Assembly: GCA_902588585.1 (NCBI GenBank)
Contig: CACIPQ010000002.1
Location: 92,911 to 156,910 of the forward strand
DNA length: 64,000 nt
Source of the DNA: an uncultured Pelagibacteraceae bacterium
Lineage (GTDB): Bacteria > Pseudomonadota > Alphaproteobacteria > Pelagibacterales > Pelagibacteraceae
Direction: 5' to 3'
In this document: one piece after another, positions 55,102 to 64,000 of the stretch
How the letters are laid out: the number at the start of each line of letters is the position of its first letter
Numbering within the stretch: position 1 is the first letter of the stretch
The notes under the pieces: model-generated
What the model saw: only the letters and a program-made list of their open reading frames with translations
Told to the model about the DNA's origin: nothing
Database searches by the model: none
Translations under genes and position numbers: made by a program

Positions 55102-56367
55102 ATGTTAATAATTTTTTACAATTTTTTTATAATACTTTTTTATATTCCTTATATATTTTTAATTTTTTTTAGGAGATTTATTAAAAAAGAACATGAAAAA
55201 AAATATAAGGAAAAAATTTTTACTAGTAATTTTAAAAGACCAGAAGGATTTTTATTTTGGTTTCATGTAGCTAGCATTGGTGAATTTAAAAGTATCTTGC
55301 CTGTAATTGATTTTTATTTAAAACAAAATACAAAAAATAACTTTCTTATTACAACAGTCACTTTAAGTTCCTTTAAAGAACTGGAAAAGAAATATGGTTC
55401 AAATAATAGAGTTTATCACCAGTTCCTGCCGTATGATTTTAAATTTTTAATCAATGATTTTTTTAAAAATTGGAGACCAAATATTGTTTCATTTGTAGAC
55501 TCTGAAATTTGGCCAAACTTTATTTTAAAAATTAAGGAAGAAAAACTTCCCTTTATATTGCTAAATGCCAGAATAACAAAAAAAAGCTTTCTTAGATGGA
55601 ATATATTGGGAAAACTTTCTAACAAAATATTCGAATCTTTTTCTCTTTGTATATCTTCAAATAAAGATACATCTGATTATTTAAAAATTTTAGGAGCACA
55701 AAACATAAAGTTTTTTGGAAATATAAAATTTTGTTCAGTTTTAGAAAATAAAACAAAAGAAACCGAACAGTTTAAAAAAATTTCAAATAAAAAAATTTGG
55801 TGTGCAGTCAGTACGCATGCGGGAGAAGAAAATTTTTGTGGCAAAGTTCACAATATTATAAAAAAATCAGAGAAACAAATTGTAACCATTATAATACCTA
55901 GACACATTCATAGAATAGAAGGAATATTTTCAGTCTTAAAAGATTTTGGTTTTAATGTTCAAATAAAAAACGAAAATGAATCTATTGATAGCACTGCTGA
56001 TATTGTTTTGGTTAATTATTATGGAGCTGTTTCAAAATATCTAAAATATTTTAAACAAATATTTGTTGGAAAATCTATGTTAAAAAAGTTTGAAAATACT
56101 GGAGGACAAAATCCTATAGATGCTGCAAAAATGGGTTGTCATATATACCATGGCCCATATGTTTATAATTTTAAGGAAATTTACCGATATTTAGATGAGT
56201 CTAAATTATCAGAAGAAATTAAAAGTCCTGAAAATTTAGCCAACAAGTTAATTGAAAGTTTTAAACTAGATTTACAATCAGATAGTGAAAAAATAAAAAA
56301 ATTAGATATTTATAGTAATGAAATTTTTGATAACGTAATTAATGAATATAATAAATTTATTAAATGA
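55102..56367 (+). CDS. waaA: Kdo transferase
   Basis: CMP-Kdo-dependent glycosyltransferase (GT30) that adds Kdo to lipid A, 421 residues. An N-terminal membrane-binding segment is followed by FWFHVASIGEFKSILPVI (catalytic Glu), SEIWPNFIL, NARITKKSF, and the C-terminal GGQNPIDAAKMGCHIYHGP. Starts 2 bp after msbA; overlaps lpxK by 4 bp. Confidence 0.94.
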   Translation: MLIIFYNFFIILFYIPYIFLIFFRRFIKKEHEKKYKEKIFTSNFKRPEGFLFWFHVASIGEFKSILPVIDFYLKQNTKNNFLITTVTLSSFKELEKKYGSNNRVYHQFLPYDFKFLINDFFKNWRPNIVSFVDSEIWPNFILKIKEEKLPFILLNARITKKSFLRWNILGKLSNKIFESFSLCISSNKDTSDYLKILGAQNIKFFGNIKFCSVLENKTKETEQFKKISNKKIWCAVSTHAGEENFCGKVHNIIKKSEKQIVTIIIPRHIHRIEGIFSVLKDFGFNVQIKNENESIDSTADIVLVNYYGAVSKYLKYFKQIFVGKSMLKKFENTGGQNPIDAAKMGCHIYHGPYVYNFKEIYRYLDESKLSEEIKSPENLANKLIESFKLDLQSDSEKIKKLDIYSNEIFDNVINEYNKFIK

Positions 56368-57296
56368 AAATTTTAAAACCTAAGTTTTGGGATCAAAATT
56401 ATTTTACTTTTTTATCTATACTCTTATTGCCCATTTCGTTGCTTTACAGATTTGTCTTTTTTTTAAGAAAGTTAACTGTAACTGAAAAAAAATTTCCCAT
56501 TCCTGTAATATGTGTTGGGAATATATATATTGGTGGGACTGGTAAGACACCAATTTCATTGAAAATTTCAAAAATTTTAAAAGAATTTAATCAAAATCCA
56601 GTAATAATAAAAAAGAACTACAAAAACCATATAGACGAAATATCTTTAATTAAGAAACACAATAAAGTCTTAACTGCAGAGAAAAGAGGCGATGCAATTA
56701 TTCAAGCCATAGAGAAAAAATTTAATGTTGCTGTGCTGGATGATGGATACCAAGACTTAAGCATAAAAAAAAATTTAAGTATCATCTGTTTTCACGGTAG
56801 ACAAAAATTAGGGAACGGACATCTTATTCCTGCCGGACCACTTAGGGAAAGTTTGGATGGACTAAAAAATTGTCAAATTATTTTGATAAATGGAAATAAA
56901 GATTTAGAATTTGAACAAAAACTAAAAAGATATAACTCTAAATTAATTTTTTTTTACTACAACTATTATTCAAAAAATATAGAAAATTTTAAAAATAAAA
57001 AATTAATAGCATTCGCAGGCATAGGTAATCCTCAAAATTTTTTTGATTTTTTAAAAGAAAATTATTTAAATATAGTCCAAGAAATTCAATATCCCGATCA
57101 TTATGAATATAAGGAAAAGGATCTAGAGAGTTTAAGTAAACTAGAAAATAAATATAAAGCTAAATTGATTACTACAGAGAAAGATTATTTAAGGATTAGT
57201 CCTTTCCTTAGAAAAAAATTTGATTATGTTAAATTAGAATTAAAATTTCAAGATGAAGAAGGTTTTAAAAGCAATCTTAAAAAATTTATTATATGA
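56364..57296 (+). CDS. lpxK: Tetraacyldisaccharide 4'-kinase
   Basis: Phosphorylates the lipid A precursor. 310 residues with an N-terminal membrane helix, P-loop GNIYIGGTGKTPISLKI, and VAVLDDGYQDLSI plus LIPAGPLRESLDGL. Overlaps waaA and the acyltransferase gene by 4 bp each. Confidence 0.94.
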   Translation: MKILKPKFWDQNYFTFLSILLLPISLLYRFVFFLRKLTVTEKKFPIPVICVGNIYIGGTGKTPISLKISKILKEFNQNPVIIKKNYKNHIDEISLIKKHNKVLTAEKRGDAIIQAIEKKFNVAVLDDGYQDLSIKKNLSIICFHGRQKLGNGHLIPAGPLRESLDGLKNCQIILINGNKDLEFEQKLKRYNSKLIFFYYNYYSKNIENFKNKKLIAFAGIGNPQNFFDFLKENYLNIVQEIQYPDHYEYKEKDLESLSKLENKYKAKLITTEKDYLRISPFLRKKFDYVKLELKFQDEEGFKSNLKKFII

Positions 57297-58168
57297 AAAT
57301 AATTAAATACATAATCGAAGCTATATTTGTTTATTTTATATTTTTCTTAATAAAAATTGTAGGATTAAATTTTGGACGAAAAATTTCATCTTATTTTTTT
57401 TTAAATATAGGAATTTTATTTAGATCAAAAAAACTAATAAAGCAAAATATCATTAATGCTCTTGGAAACATTCCTGAATCTAAAATAGAAAACATAATGA
57501 CATCTATGTGGAAAAATTATGGTTCAATTTTTTCGGAATATATATATTTAAAAAAATTTCGTCTAAACAAGTTTTTAAATCCACATATCCATATACATGG
57601 GCGAGAAATACTTGATGAAGTTATAAAGGCTAAGAAACCAGTTGTTTTTGTTTCTGGTCACTTCGCAAATTTTGAATTAATGGCTATGGAGTTAGAAAAG
57701 TACAATATAAATTTAGCTGCAATTTACAGACCTTTAAACAATTTTTTGATAAATCCTTACATGGTTTTTTTGAGAGAAAAATATATTTGTAAAAATCAAA
57801 TAAAAAAGGGTCTAAGCGGAACCAAAGAAGTAATTGAATTTATGAAAAAAAAATACAGCATAGCATTAATGGTCGATCAAAGGCTTGGTGAGTCTGATAG
57901 ATATCCTTTTTTTAATAAACCGGCCCATACAACAACCTTGCCGGCCCAATTAGCTCTAAAATTTAATTGTGATATTATTCCAATATATTTGGAAAGAGAT
58001 GAAAATAATTTTTTTAGAATGGAAGTTTTAAAGCCAATTGAGATAAACAAAACAGATAATCCAGAAAATGATAAGAAAACAATAACAATAAAAATTAACC
58101 AGGCAATTGAAAAAATGATACTACGAAATCCAGGACAATGGATTTGGACTCATGGAAGATGGAAATAA
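57293..58168 (+). CDS. Lipid A lauroyl/myristoyl acyltransferase (LpxL/HtrB family)
   Basis: 291-residue late acyltransferase with an N-terminal anchor. The catalytic HX4E is in VFVSGHFANFELMAMEL; later motifs are AIYRPLNNFLINP, VDQRLGES and the terminal GQWIWTHGRWK. Which acyl chain it uses is not evident. Confidence 0.92.
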   Translation: MKIIKYIIEAIFVYFIFFLIKIVGLNFGRKISSYFFLNIGILFRSKKLIKQNIINALGNIPESKIENIMTSMWKNYGSIFSEYIYLKKFRLNKFLNPHIHIHGREILDEVIKAKKPVVFVSGHFANFELMAMELEKYNINLAAIYRPLNNFLINPYMVFLREKYICKNQIKKGLSGTKEVIEFMKKKYSIALMVDQRLGESDRYPFFNKPAHTTTLPAQLALKFNCDIIPIYLERDENNFFRMEVLKPIEINKTDNPENDKKTITIKINQAIEKMILRNPGQWIWTHGRWK

Positions 58169-58369
58169 TTATTTTTTTGATTTAATTTGTTCAAATCTTA
58201 TCTTGGCTTCTTTGGGTGAATAATAAGCTTCCTGTAATTCAACGTTCCAATATGTAAGATCGCTAAGAGGTATGTTTTTTCCTGAAACAGCGCAGACCAC
58301 ATAGTCCCCTTCTTTGATAATTTCAAAAGTATTTGGCTGAAATTTAAGTTTTGCTTTAATTCCGTTCAT
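58169..58369 (-). CDS. DUF2093 family protein
   Basis: 66-residue alphaproteobacterial protein with the family pattern VVCAVSGKNIPLSDLTYWNV followed by QEAYYSPKEA. Function unknown. Converges on the acyltransferase gene with no gap; divergent from purD over 31 bp. Confidence 0.85.
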   Translation of the reverse strand: MNGIKAKLKFQPNTFEIIKEGDYVVCAVSGKNIPLSDLTYWNVELQEAYYSPKEAKIRFEQIKSKK

Positions 58370-58400
58370 GCTAACTTAATCATTAATACATCTATAATAT

Positions 58401-59681
58401 ATGAATTTCGCTGTCATAGGAAGTGGGGGGAGAGAACATTCAATCTGCTACAAATTAAAGCAGTCAAAAAGAATAAAGAAGTTAGTTTGTATACCTGGAA
58501 ATGCTGGTACTAAAAATTTAGCAGAAAATATCAACATAGATATCCTTAATTTTAATGAGGTTTATAAAGTAATTAAGAATAACAACATCGACATTGTTAT
58601 TGTCGGCCCAGAACAGCCATTGGTTGATGGAATCGTAGATTTTTTAAACAAAAAAAAGGTAAGGGTTTTTGGTCCTGATAAATTTGCATCTCAATTAGAA
58701 GGGTCCAAAGCATTTATGAAAGAGCTCTGTAAAAAAAATAATATACCAACTGCAAATTTTGGTGTGTTCGAAAATTTTAAAAATGCAGTGGATTTTTTAA
58801 CAAAAAACAAAATGCCTATAGTAGTAAAAGCTGATGGTCTTGCCGCTGGAAAAGGTGTAACTATTTGTGAAACCATAAAAGAAGCTAAAAAAAAAATAAA
58901 AGAAATTTTAGATGGGAAATACAAGTCTTCAAAAAAAGTTGTGTTAGAAGAATTTTTAAAAGGAGAAGAGCTGAGCTACTTCTCTATAGTTGATGAGAAT
59001 TCTTTTCAATTTTTTGGATCAGCCCAGGACCATAAAAACGTTGGTGAAGGAGATACTGGGCCCAACACTGGAGGTATGGGGGCATATTCTCCATCAAATT
59101 TATTAACCGATGAACTCGAAGATAAAATAAAAAAAAGAATCATAAATCCAACATTAAAAGTAATGGAAAGTTTAGGGCACCCGTATAAGGGATTTTTATA
59201 TGCTGGTTTGATGATTTCTAAAGGAGAGCCTTATTTAATTGAATACAATATTAGAATGGGAGATCCAGAATGCCAGGTTCTGATGATGAGATTAAAAACA
59301 GATCTACTGGAAATTATAGATTGCGCTACCAAAGGGAGACTAAATAATTTGAAGATTAAATGGAGCAATGATAGTTGTGTTACGGTTGTTTTGTGCGCAA
59401 AAGGTTATCCTGGTAATTACATCAAGAACAGTGAAATAAAGAACCTGTCTACAATCGTCCAAGATCAAAGTAATCAAATTTTTCATGCAGGAACTTATGA
59501 AAAAGATAAAAAAGTATTTTCAAATGGTGGGAGAGTATTAAATATTACATCTTTAGGCAAAAATTTGGTAGAGGCCAGAGACAAATCCTTGGAGAATTTA
59601 GAAAAAATAAAATGGGATGATGGATTTTTTAGAAAAGATATAGGTTGGAAAGCTATAAAAAATGAGAATAATAAGCGGTAA
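58401..59681 (+). CDS. purD: Phosphoribosylamine--glycine ligase
   Basis: GAR synthetase of purine synthesis, 426 residues. ATP-grasp enzyme with N-terminal VIGSGGREHSICYKL, KADGLAAGKGV, and DTGPNTGGMGAYSP; late motif EYNIRMGDPECQV. Overlaps rsmD by 20 bp. Confidence 0.96.
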   Translation: MNFAVIGSGGREHSICYKLKQSKRIKKLVCIPGNAGTKNLAENINIDILNFNEVYKVIKNNNIDIVIVGPEQPLVDGIVDFLNKKKVRVFGPDKFASQLEGSKAFMKELCKKNNIPTANFGVFENFKNAVDFLTKNKMPIVVKADGLAAGKGVTICETIKEAKKKIKEILDGKYKSSKKVVLEEFLKGEELSYFSIVDENSFQFFGSAQDHKNVGEGDTGPNTGGMGAYSPSNLLTDELEDKIKKRIINPTLKVMESLGHPYKGFLYAGLMISKGEPYLIEYNIRMGDPECQVLMMRLKTDLLEIIDCATKGRLNNLKIKWSNDSCVTVVLCAKGYPGNYIKNSEIKNLSTIVQDQSNQIFHAGTYEKDKKVFSNGGRVLNITSLGKNLVEARDKSLENLEKIKWDDGFFRKDIGWKAIKNENNKR

Positions 59682-60225
59682 ATTTAAAGGTAAAAAACTT
59701 TATTTTCCAAAAAATTTAAATACAAGACCTTTAAAAGATAGCGTAAGAGAAAACATTTTTAATATACTGGAACATTCAAGCAGTATTGATGTTGTAATAA
59801 AAAACTCTTGTGTCATGGACCTATATGCTGGCACAGGTTCTTTTGGTCTTGAATGTTTGTCCAGAGAGGCTTCTCAGGTTTTTTTTGTTGAAAACGATGA
59901 AAACGCTTTAATAAATTTAAAAAAAAATATTAAAAACTTAAAACTTGATAAACAAACAAATATCTTCTCTAAAGATATCTTTAAATTTTTTGAAGATTCA
60001 AATTCAAAAAAAAAGGTAGATTTAGTCTTTTTAGATCCTCCTTACTCAAATGAAAAATATACAGAAATTATAAAGATAATAAAAAATAATGATATAATGA
60101 ATAAAAAACATATTTTGATACTGCATAGAGAAAAAGGTTCTAGCGATAACTTATTGGATAAATTTAATATTGTTGAAAATAGAATTTACGGACGTTCAGA
60201 ACTTTTTTTTTTAAAACTTTTTTGA
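59662..60225 (+). CDS. rsmD: 16S rRNA m2G966 methyltransferase
   Basis: 187 residues. N-terminal MRIISGKFKGKKLYFP and TRPLKDSVRENIFNIL, SAM motif VMDLYAGTGSFGLE, and the catalytic LVFLDPPYS. Its 3' end overlaps the convergent pgi by 15 bp. Confidence 0.95.
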   Translation: MRIISGKFKGKKLYFPKNLNTRPLKDSVRENIFNILEHSSSIDVVIKNSCVMDLYAGTGSFGLECLSREASQVFFVENDENALINLKKNIKNLKLDKQTNIFSKDIFKFFEDSNSKKKVDLVFLDPPYSNEKYTEIIKIIKNNDIMNKKHILILHREKGSSDNLLDKFNIVENRIYGRSELFFLKLF

Positions 60226-61344
60226 AGCCAAAAATTTTTTTGTTAAAACTTTGACCCTTTCAACAGCCGGCTGATTAAAAGGATTTACCCGCATATTTTT
60301 GCTAAGAATGATTGTTTCTAAAATGAATAATAAAAACAGCTTACCAAGAACATCTTCGTCAAACTTTTTAATAACTATTTCTCTAAAAGGAGTTTTGTTT
60401 CGTTTCAAAACTTCTATGAAAGCATTTTTTTGTGATAGCTTGATATCGTGATAGTTTTTTTTATTCAAATGTCTCATTTTTTCACCAAAAAAATTAGAAT
60501 TTATTTTTAAATTTTTTGTCTTTTTGGAGCTAAAAACATAAAAAACTTTATCTTTTGGCCCATCTAAATAAAGTTGCAATAAACTATGATGATCTTTAGG
60601 AGCATTAGAAATAACCGGTATAAATCCCTTTTTATTTTTTCCCAGACTCTCGGCAAAAAGTTGTTGGCACCAAAATAAAAAATCATTTAATTCCGGAACA
60701 TAATTAAAAAAAATCAATATTTTAGATTTTTTAATATTTAAATTTGAAATTGATCTAACAGAATTTGAAAGAAATTTTTTATTATATAAAAGCTTGGGTA
60801 GGTTTTTTTTAAAATTTTTGGGATCTAATCCCATTAAATAAGCTGGAAGCATTCCTACCTCTGAAAGAACAGAATATCTACCTCCAATAGATGGATTGTG
60901 TTTAATAAAGTTAAACCCTTTATTTTTTGCAAAACTATATAAAAAATTATTTTTATTTTCAGATATAATTAAGGTATTTGATTTTTTCAAATAGGATTTA
61001 AAATGGCCCATATTTATTATTGTTTCATTTGTATTGCCTGATTTTGATACAATCAAAAAAAGAGCTTTGGATAGATTATATTTTTTTTTAATTTTATATA
61101 AAAATGTTTGGTCGAGATTGTCTATAAAAAGGAATTTTTTTTTAATTTTAAATTTTAAGAAAGAGTATATAGCTTTAGTACCAAGAATAGAGCCCCCCAT
61201 TCCTATTATTATTACTGTTTTAAATTTTTTAAATTTTTTAATATCTCTAAAATTGAAACTATATTGAGAATTTGGAAGAAAAGACTTAAAGAGACTATTA
61301 TTTTTTTTATTTAGTTCATTAATAACTTTTTTGGCCGATATCAT
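60211..61344 (-). CDS. pgi: Glucose-6-phosphate isomerase, short form
   Basis: 377 residues, clearly shorter than the 450-550 common for bacterial Pgi. The first SIS motif VIIIGMGGSILGTKAI and LIVSKSGNTNETI bind the phosphate; the PGI region GGRYSVLSEVGMLPAYLMG is clear, and the C terminus has NPFNQPAVERVKVLTKKFL. Very Lys/Asn/Phe-rich. It adjoins the lipoprotein gene by 1 bp. Confidence 0.9.
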   Translation of the reverse strand: MISAKKVINELNKKNNSLFKSFLPNSQYSFNFRDIKKFKKFKTVIIIGMGGSILGTKAIYSFLKFKIKKKFLFIDNLDQTFLYKIKKKYNLSKALFLIVSKSGNTNETIINMGHFKSYLKKSNTLIISENKNNFLYSFAKNKGFNFIKHNPSIGGRYSVLSEVGMLPAYLMGLDPKNFKKNLPKLLYNKKFLSNSVRSISNLNIKKSKILIFFNYVPELNDFLFWCQQLFAESLGKNKKGFIPVISNAPKDHHSLLQLYLDGPKDKVFYVFSSKKTKNLKINSNFFGEKMRHLNKKNYHDIKLSQKNAFIEVLKRNKTPFREIVIKKFDEDVLGKLFLLFILETIILSKNMRVNPFNQPAVERVKVLTKKFLASKKF

Positions 61345-61345
61345 T

Positions 61346-61657
61346 TCAGTTCTTTTTTTGTAATTCTTTTAAAACCATATTTTCTAAAGCACTCGGGTTT
61401 TGTGAATGACTTTTGTTTTTTGTAGAGCCAATAGATGATTCGACTTGGCTTATCTCCTCTTTCTTTTTGCTTTTTGGGACAGGAAGTTCTTCATATTCTG
61501 GTGGCAAAGCAAGTGGGTCTTTCTTTTTTATGAGAAATTCATCTGTAGTAACTACTTTTTCACCGGTCATTGTTTTTTTAAAATTACTCCAACCACCACA
61601 GTTACTTAGAATAGTAAAAATTAAAAAAAAGAAAAAATATTTTTTTAAATAGTTCAT
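61346..61657 (-). CDS. Small lipoprotein of DUF3035 (BamF-like) type
   Basis: 103 residues. Signal sequence with lipobox-like LSNC (Cys at about 20), then the DUF3035 hallmark DEFLIKKKDPLALPPEYEEL and PVPKSKKK, then a disordered polar tail. In alphaproteobacteria DUF3035/BamF is a lipoprotein linked to the outer-membrane Bam complex and follows lspA, as here (4 bp overlap). The lipobox is not canonical (Asn at -1). Confidence 0.78.
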   Translation of the reverse strand: MNYLKKYFFFFLIFTILSNCGGWSNFKKTMTGEKVVTTDEFLIKKKDPLALPPEYEELPVPKSKKKEEISQVESSIGSTKNKSHSQNPSALENMVLKELQKKN

Positions 61658-62145
61658 AATTTTTTTTTAATAAAAAACTCTTTAATCACCATAAGAAAAA
61701 TCCCAATGGATATAAAAATATCGGCAACGTTAAAAGTAAACCAATGATAGTTATTTATATGAAAATCAATAAAGTCTGGAACTGCAAAATAAGTTAGTCT
61801 GTCAAATAAATTTCCAACAGCACCACCTATTATAAGTGCAATGATAAGTTTTCCAGTAGAATCAGATGTGACCATTAAATATATTAAATATATAATTATT
61901 AACAAAATTAAGGCGGATATTAAGTGATATAATGTAGTGGCATTAAAACTCAACAAACCGAAGCCTATTCCCCTGTTCCAATTCAGAGTAATATTTAAAA
62001 AATCATTAATAAATAATTCTTTATCGTTACTTTCTATTAATTTAATAACATAAACTTTCGAAAATCGGTCTGAGACAAAGACAGCAAGTATTAAAAGGAA
62101 ACTGTAAATATCAATTTTTTGGAATTTTATTTTATTGAGCTGCAT
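61654..62145 (-). CDS. lspA: Lipoprotein signal peptidase
   Basis: Signal peptidase II, 163 residues with four membrane helices. Catalytic Asp residues are in GGAVGNLFDRLTYFAVPDFI and WFTFNVADIFISIG; NRGIGFGLL is also diagnostic. Overlaps ileS by 19 bp, the standard ileS-lspA pairing. Confidence 0.95.
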   Translation of the reverse strand: MQLNKIKFQKIDIYSFLLILAVFVSDRFSKVYVIKLIESNDKELFINDFLNITLNWNRGIGFGLLSFNATTLYHLISALILLIIIYLIYLMVTSDSTGKLIIALIIGGAVGNLFDRLTYFAVPDFIDFHINNYHWFTFNVADIFISIGIFLMVIKEFFIKKKL

Positions 62146-64000
62146 CTAGAACATTTACCTTCCTTGACTTTTTCAACAATTTTCCAACATCTGGAACATT
62201 TTGTGCCTTGAGCTTTTTTTACAATCACAGATATTTCACTTTTGTTATCTTTTAAAATATTTTGAGTAACATTCGATGTAATAAATAATTCTTTTGCGTC
62301 AATTTCCTTTAAAAGGTCAAACTCTGGCTTTGGTAAAATAATTTCAACATCCGCTTCTAGACTTGATCCAATTATTTTGCTTGATCTCTTTTCTTCAATT
62401 GCAATGTTAACTTGCTGTCGTACTTGCAGTAATTTTTCCCATTTTTTAGATAAACCATCATTTTTCCAACTATCAGGAATTTCAGGAAAGTTTTCTTCGT
62501 GAATACTTGTTTTTTTATTTTTTTGAGCCAATTCCCCAATTTCCTCAGTCGTAAATGAAAGAACGGGAGCATACCACTTAATTAAACATTCTAAAACTAT
62601 ATTCAGCAAAGTTACACAGGATTTTCTTTTTTTTGAATTTAGATCATCACAATATAAAATATCTTTTCTTATATCAAAATAAAATGAAGATAAATCTAGA
62701 GCACAAAAATTTAAAAGTTCTTTTTGAAGTTTATGAAAATTATAGTTTTTTAAATTATTTTTAATTTCTATATTCAAAAGAAATAACTTGTGTAAAATTA
62801 ATTTTTCAAGCTCTGGTAGATCTTCGTGTTTGATTTTTTTAAAATTTTGTGGACTAAAATTATCTTTTAAATTACCCAATATAAATCTAAAAGTGTTTCT
62901 GATTTTTCTATAGGACTCTGCATGTTGGTCTAATATGGAATGATCTATTCTTAAGTCTTCAGCATAATCTGAAGAGGCAACCCATAACCTTAATATATCT
63001 GCTCCATATTTTTTTAAAATTTCTTCTGGTGAAATAATGTTTCCTGAGGATTTTGACATTTTCATCCCTTTTCCATCAACAACAAAGCCGTGAGATAAAA
63101 TACTATCAAAAGGAGCGCGGCCTCTAGTTCCGCATGATTCTAGAAGAGATGAATGAAACCAGCCTCGATGCTGATCAGAACCTTCTAGATACATGGATGC
63201 AGGCCATTTTAAATCTTTTCTCTTCTCTAAAACAAAAGAATGTGTCGAGCCACTATCAAACCAAACTTCAACTATATCGTTTGACTTTATGTAGTCTTCC
63301 TTTTTGTATTTTTTTCCTAAAAATTTTTGTGGGTCATCATAAAACCAACAGTCAGATCCTTCTTTTTCATAAATCTTAGCTATATTTTCAACAACTTCGG
63401 AATCTCTTAAAGGTTCGTTTGTCTTTTTATTTACAAAAATTGGTAATGGTACTCCCCATGATCTTTGTCTGGAAATACACCAATCGGGACGAGTTTCGAT
63501 CATAGCTCTTATTCTGGCTTTTCCTTTTTCTGGATAGAATGCAGTTTGATCAATAGAATCTAAAGCTTTCTTTCTGAGTTGATGGCTTTCCATTGAAATA
63601 AACCATTGAGGCGTTGCTCTATGCACAAGAGGTGCTTTGGATCTCCAAGAATGGGGGTAGCTATGAACCAAGGTACCGCTTCCCAAAAGGTTTTTTTGTT
63701 CTTGCAAATTTTTTATAATAATCTCATCTGCTTTAAAAACATGTGTTCCCTCAAAAACAGGTATGTTCTTTGTGTATCTGCCATCGTTATTAACTGTTTC
63801 AATAGCTTTCATTCCGTGTTTTAAGCATAAATTAAAATCGTCAGGACCATGACTAGGGGCACAGTGTACAATTCCAGTACCTTGTTCTAAAGTTACAAAG
63901 TTTGCCTCAAGCATTGGAACATCAAAATTATATCCTAGTCCTTTAAAAGGATGTGAACACAAAGTGTTTTTGAAATCTTCTCCTTTAAAGGATTTTAAAA
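62127..64000 (-). CDS. ileS: Isoleucyl-tRNA synthetase (5' part outside window)
   Basis: 3' portion (about 624 codons) of a class I synthetase; the frame is open to the window edge, so the N terminus with HIGH lies outside. Visible: editing-domain GTGIVHCAPSHGPDD, WCISRQRSWGVPLPIF, the KMSKS loop MKMSKSSGN, the anticodon-binding domain, and a C-terminal zinc ribbon (CSRCW ... CSRC). The zinc-ribbon bacterial type, not the eukaryote-like mupirocin-resistant type. Confidence 0.96.
   Translation of the reverse strand, partial: LKSFKGEDFKNTLCSHPFKGLGYNFDVPMLEANFVTLEQGTGIVHCAPSHGPDDFNLCLKHGMKAIETVNNDGRYTKNIPVFEGTHVFKADEIIIKNLQEQKNLLGSGTLVHSYPHSWRSKAPLVHRATPQWFISMESHQLRKKALDSIDQTAFYPEKGKARIRAMIETRPDWCISRQRSWGVPLPIFVNKKTNEPLRDSEVVENIAKIYEKEGSDCWFYDDPQKFLGKKYKKEDYIKSNDIVEVWFDSGSTHSFVLEKRKDLKWPASMYLEGSDQHRGWFHSSLLESCGTRGRAPFDSILSHGFVVDGKGMKMSKSSGNIISPEEILKKYGADILRLWVASSDYAEDLRIDHSILDQHAESYRKIRNTFRFILGNLKDNFSPQNFKKIKHEDLPELEKLILHKLFLLNIEIKNNLKNYNFHKLQKELLNFCALDLSSFYFDIRKDILYCDDLNSKKRKSCVTLLNIVLECLIKWYAPVLSFTTEEIGELAQKNKKTSIHEENFPEIPDSWKNDGLSKKWEKLLQVRQQVNIAIEEKRSSKIIGSSLEADVEIILPKPEFDLLKEIDAKELFITSNVTQNILKDNKSEISVIVKKAQGTKCSRCWKIVEKVKEGKCSRCSSIK

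Noticed and set aside
1-64000. CRISPR arrays, insertion sequences, prophage, toxin-antitoxin or defence genes
   Set aside because: No regularly spaced repeats, transposase, integrase or restriction motifs were seen. CcrM is a housekeeping solitary methyltransferase.

Overview
This window is a compact, AT-rich stretch of an alphaproteobacterial chromosome. It most resembles the streamlined marine lineages (SAR11/Pelagibacterales or a similar group such as AEGEAN-169/HIMB59). The assignment rests on four things. Codon use is strongly A/T-biased. Several gene clusters are typical of alphaproteobacteria: mutY-dciA-dsbA-smc-F0 ATP synthase, ispH-thrB-rnhA, petABC, cyoE-ctaG-thrC, and ccrM with a RAMA domain. 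A carotenoid-to-retinal pathway of the kind that serves proteorhodopsin is present. By my hand tally only about 860 bases (about 1.3%) lie outside genes, and the longest gap is 127 bp. No insertion sequence, prophage, CRISPR array, rRNA or clear rho-independent terminator was seen. The one RNA gene found is tRNA-Gln(UUG).

Layout. 1-6.4 kb: uvrB (5' end outside the window), a PTR1/FolM-like pteridine reductase, folB, uvrC, pgsA and a SAM methyltransferase. 6.4-9.8 kb: ilvE, then a divergent MarR/response-regulator/histidine-kinase operon. 9.8-16.1 kb: ubiK, lgt, midA, pgeF, prs, rplY, pth and ychF. 16.1-18.7 kb: the cytochrome bc1 operon petABC on the minus strand. 18.8-28.6 kb: hemF, greA, a CCA-adding-type nucleotidyltransferase, tRNA-Gln, ispE, a TPR protein, a uracil-DNA glycosylase, rnhB, ccrM, an FAD monooxygenase and mutY. 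28.6-34.6 kb: dciA, dsbA, a very short smc and the F0 ATP synthase genes atpI-B-E-F'-F. 34.6-41.6 kb: crtI-crtB-crtY-blh, then ispH, thrB, rnhA and a rhodanese. 41.6-49.7 kb (minus strand): a cytochrome c oxidase operon with two subunit III-like genes and subunit IV, followed by cyoE, ctaG, a 57-residue membrane microprotein, thrC and a peroxiredoxin. 49.8-58.2 kb: rsmE, a quinone oxidoreductase, DUF1289, a cluster of small membrane proteins, and ubiA with the lipid A/Kdo operon msbA-waaA-lpxK-lpxL. 58.2-64 kb: DUF2093, purD, rsmD, pgi, a DUF3035-like lipoprotein, lspA and the 3' part of ileS.

Functionally, a large share of the window concerns membrane energy conversion: bc1 complex, cytochrome oxidase, heme synthesis and farnesylation, ubiquinone synthesis, F0, and retinal for a light-driven proton pump encoded elsewhere. 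The points most worth a second look are the retinal operon set 16 bp behind the F0 genes, an Smc that appears to lack its hinge, a mosaic CoxMNOP-like oxidase locus with unannotated small membrane proteins, a GANTC cluster in front of ccrM, and divergent gene pairs whose start codons nearly touch or overlap. I did not find a wholly new multi-gene defence or mobile system.
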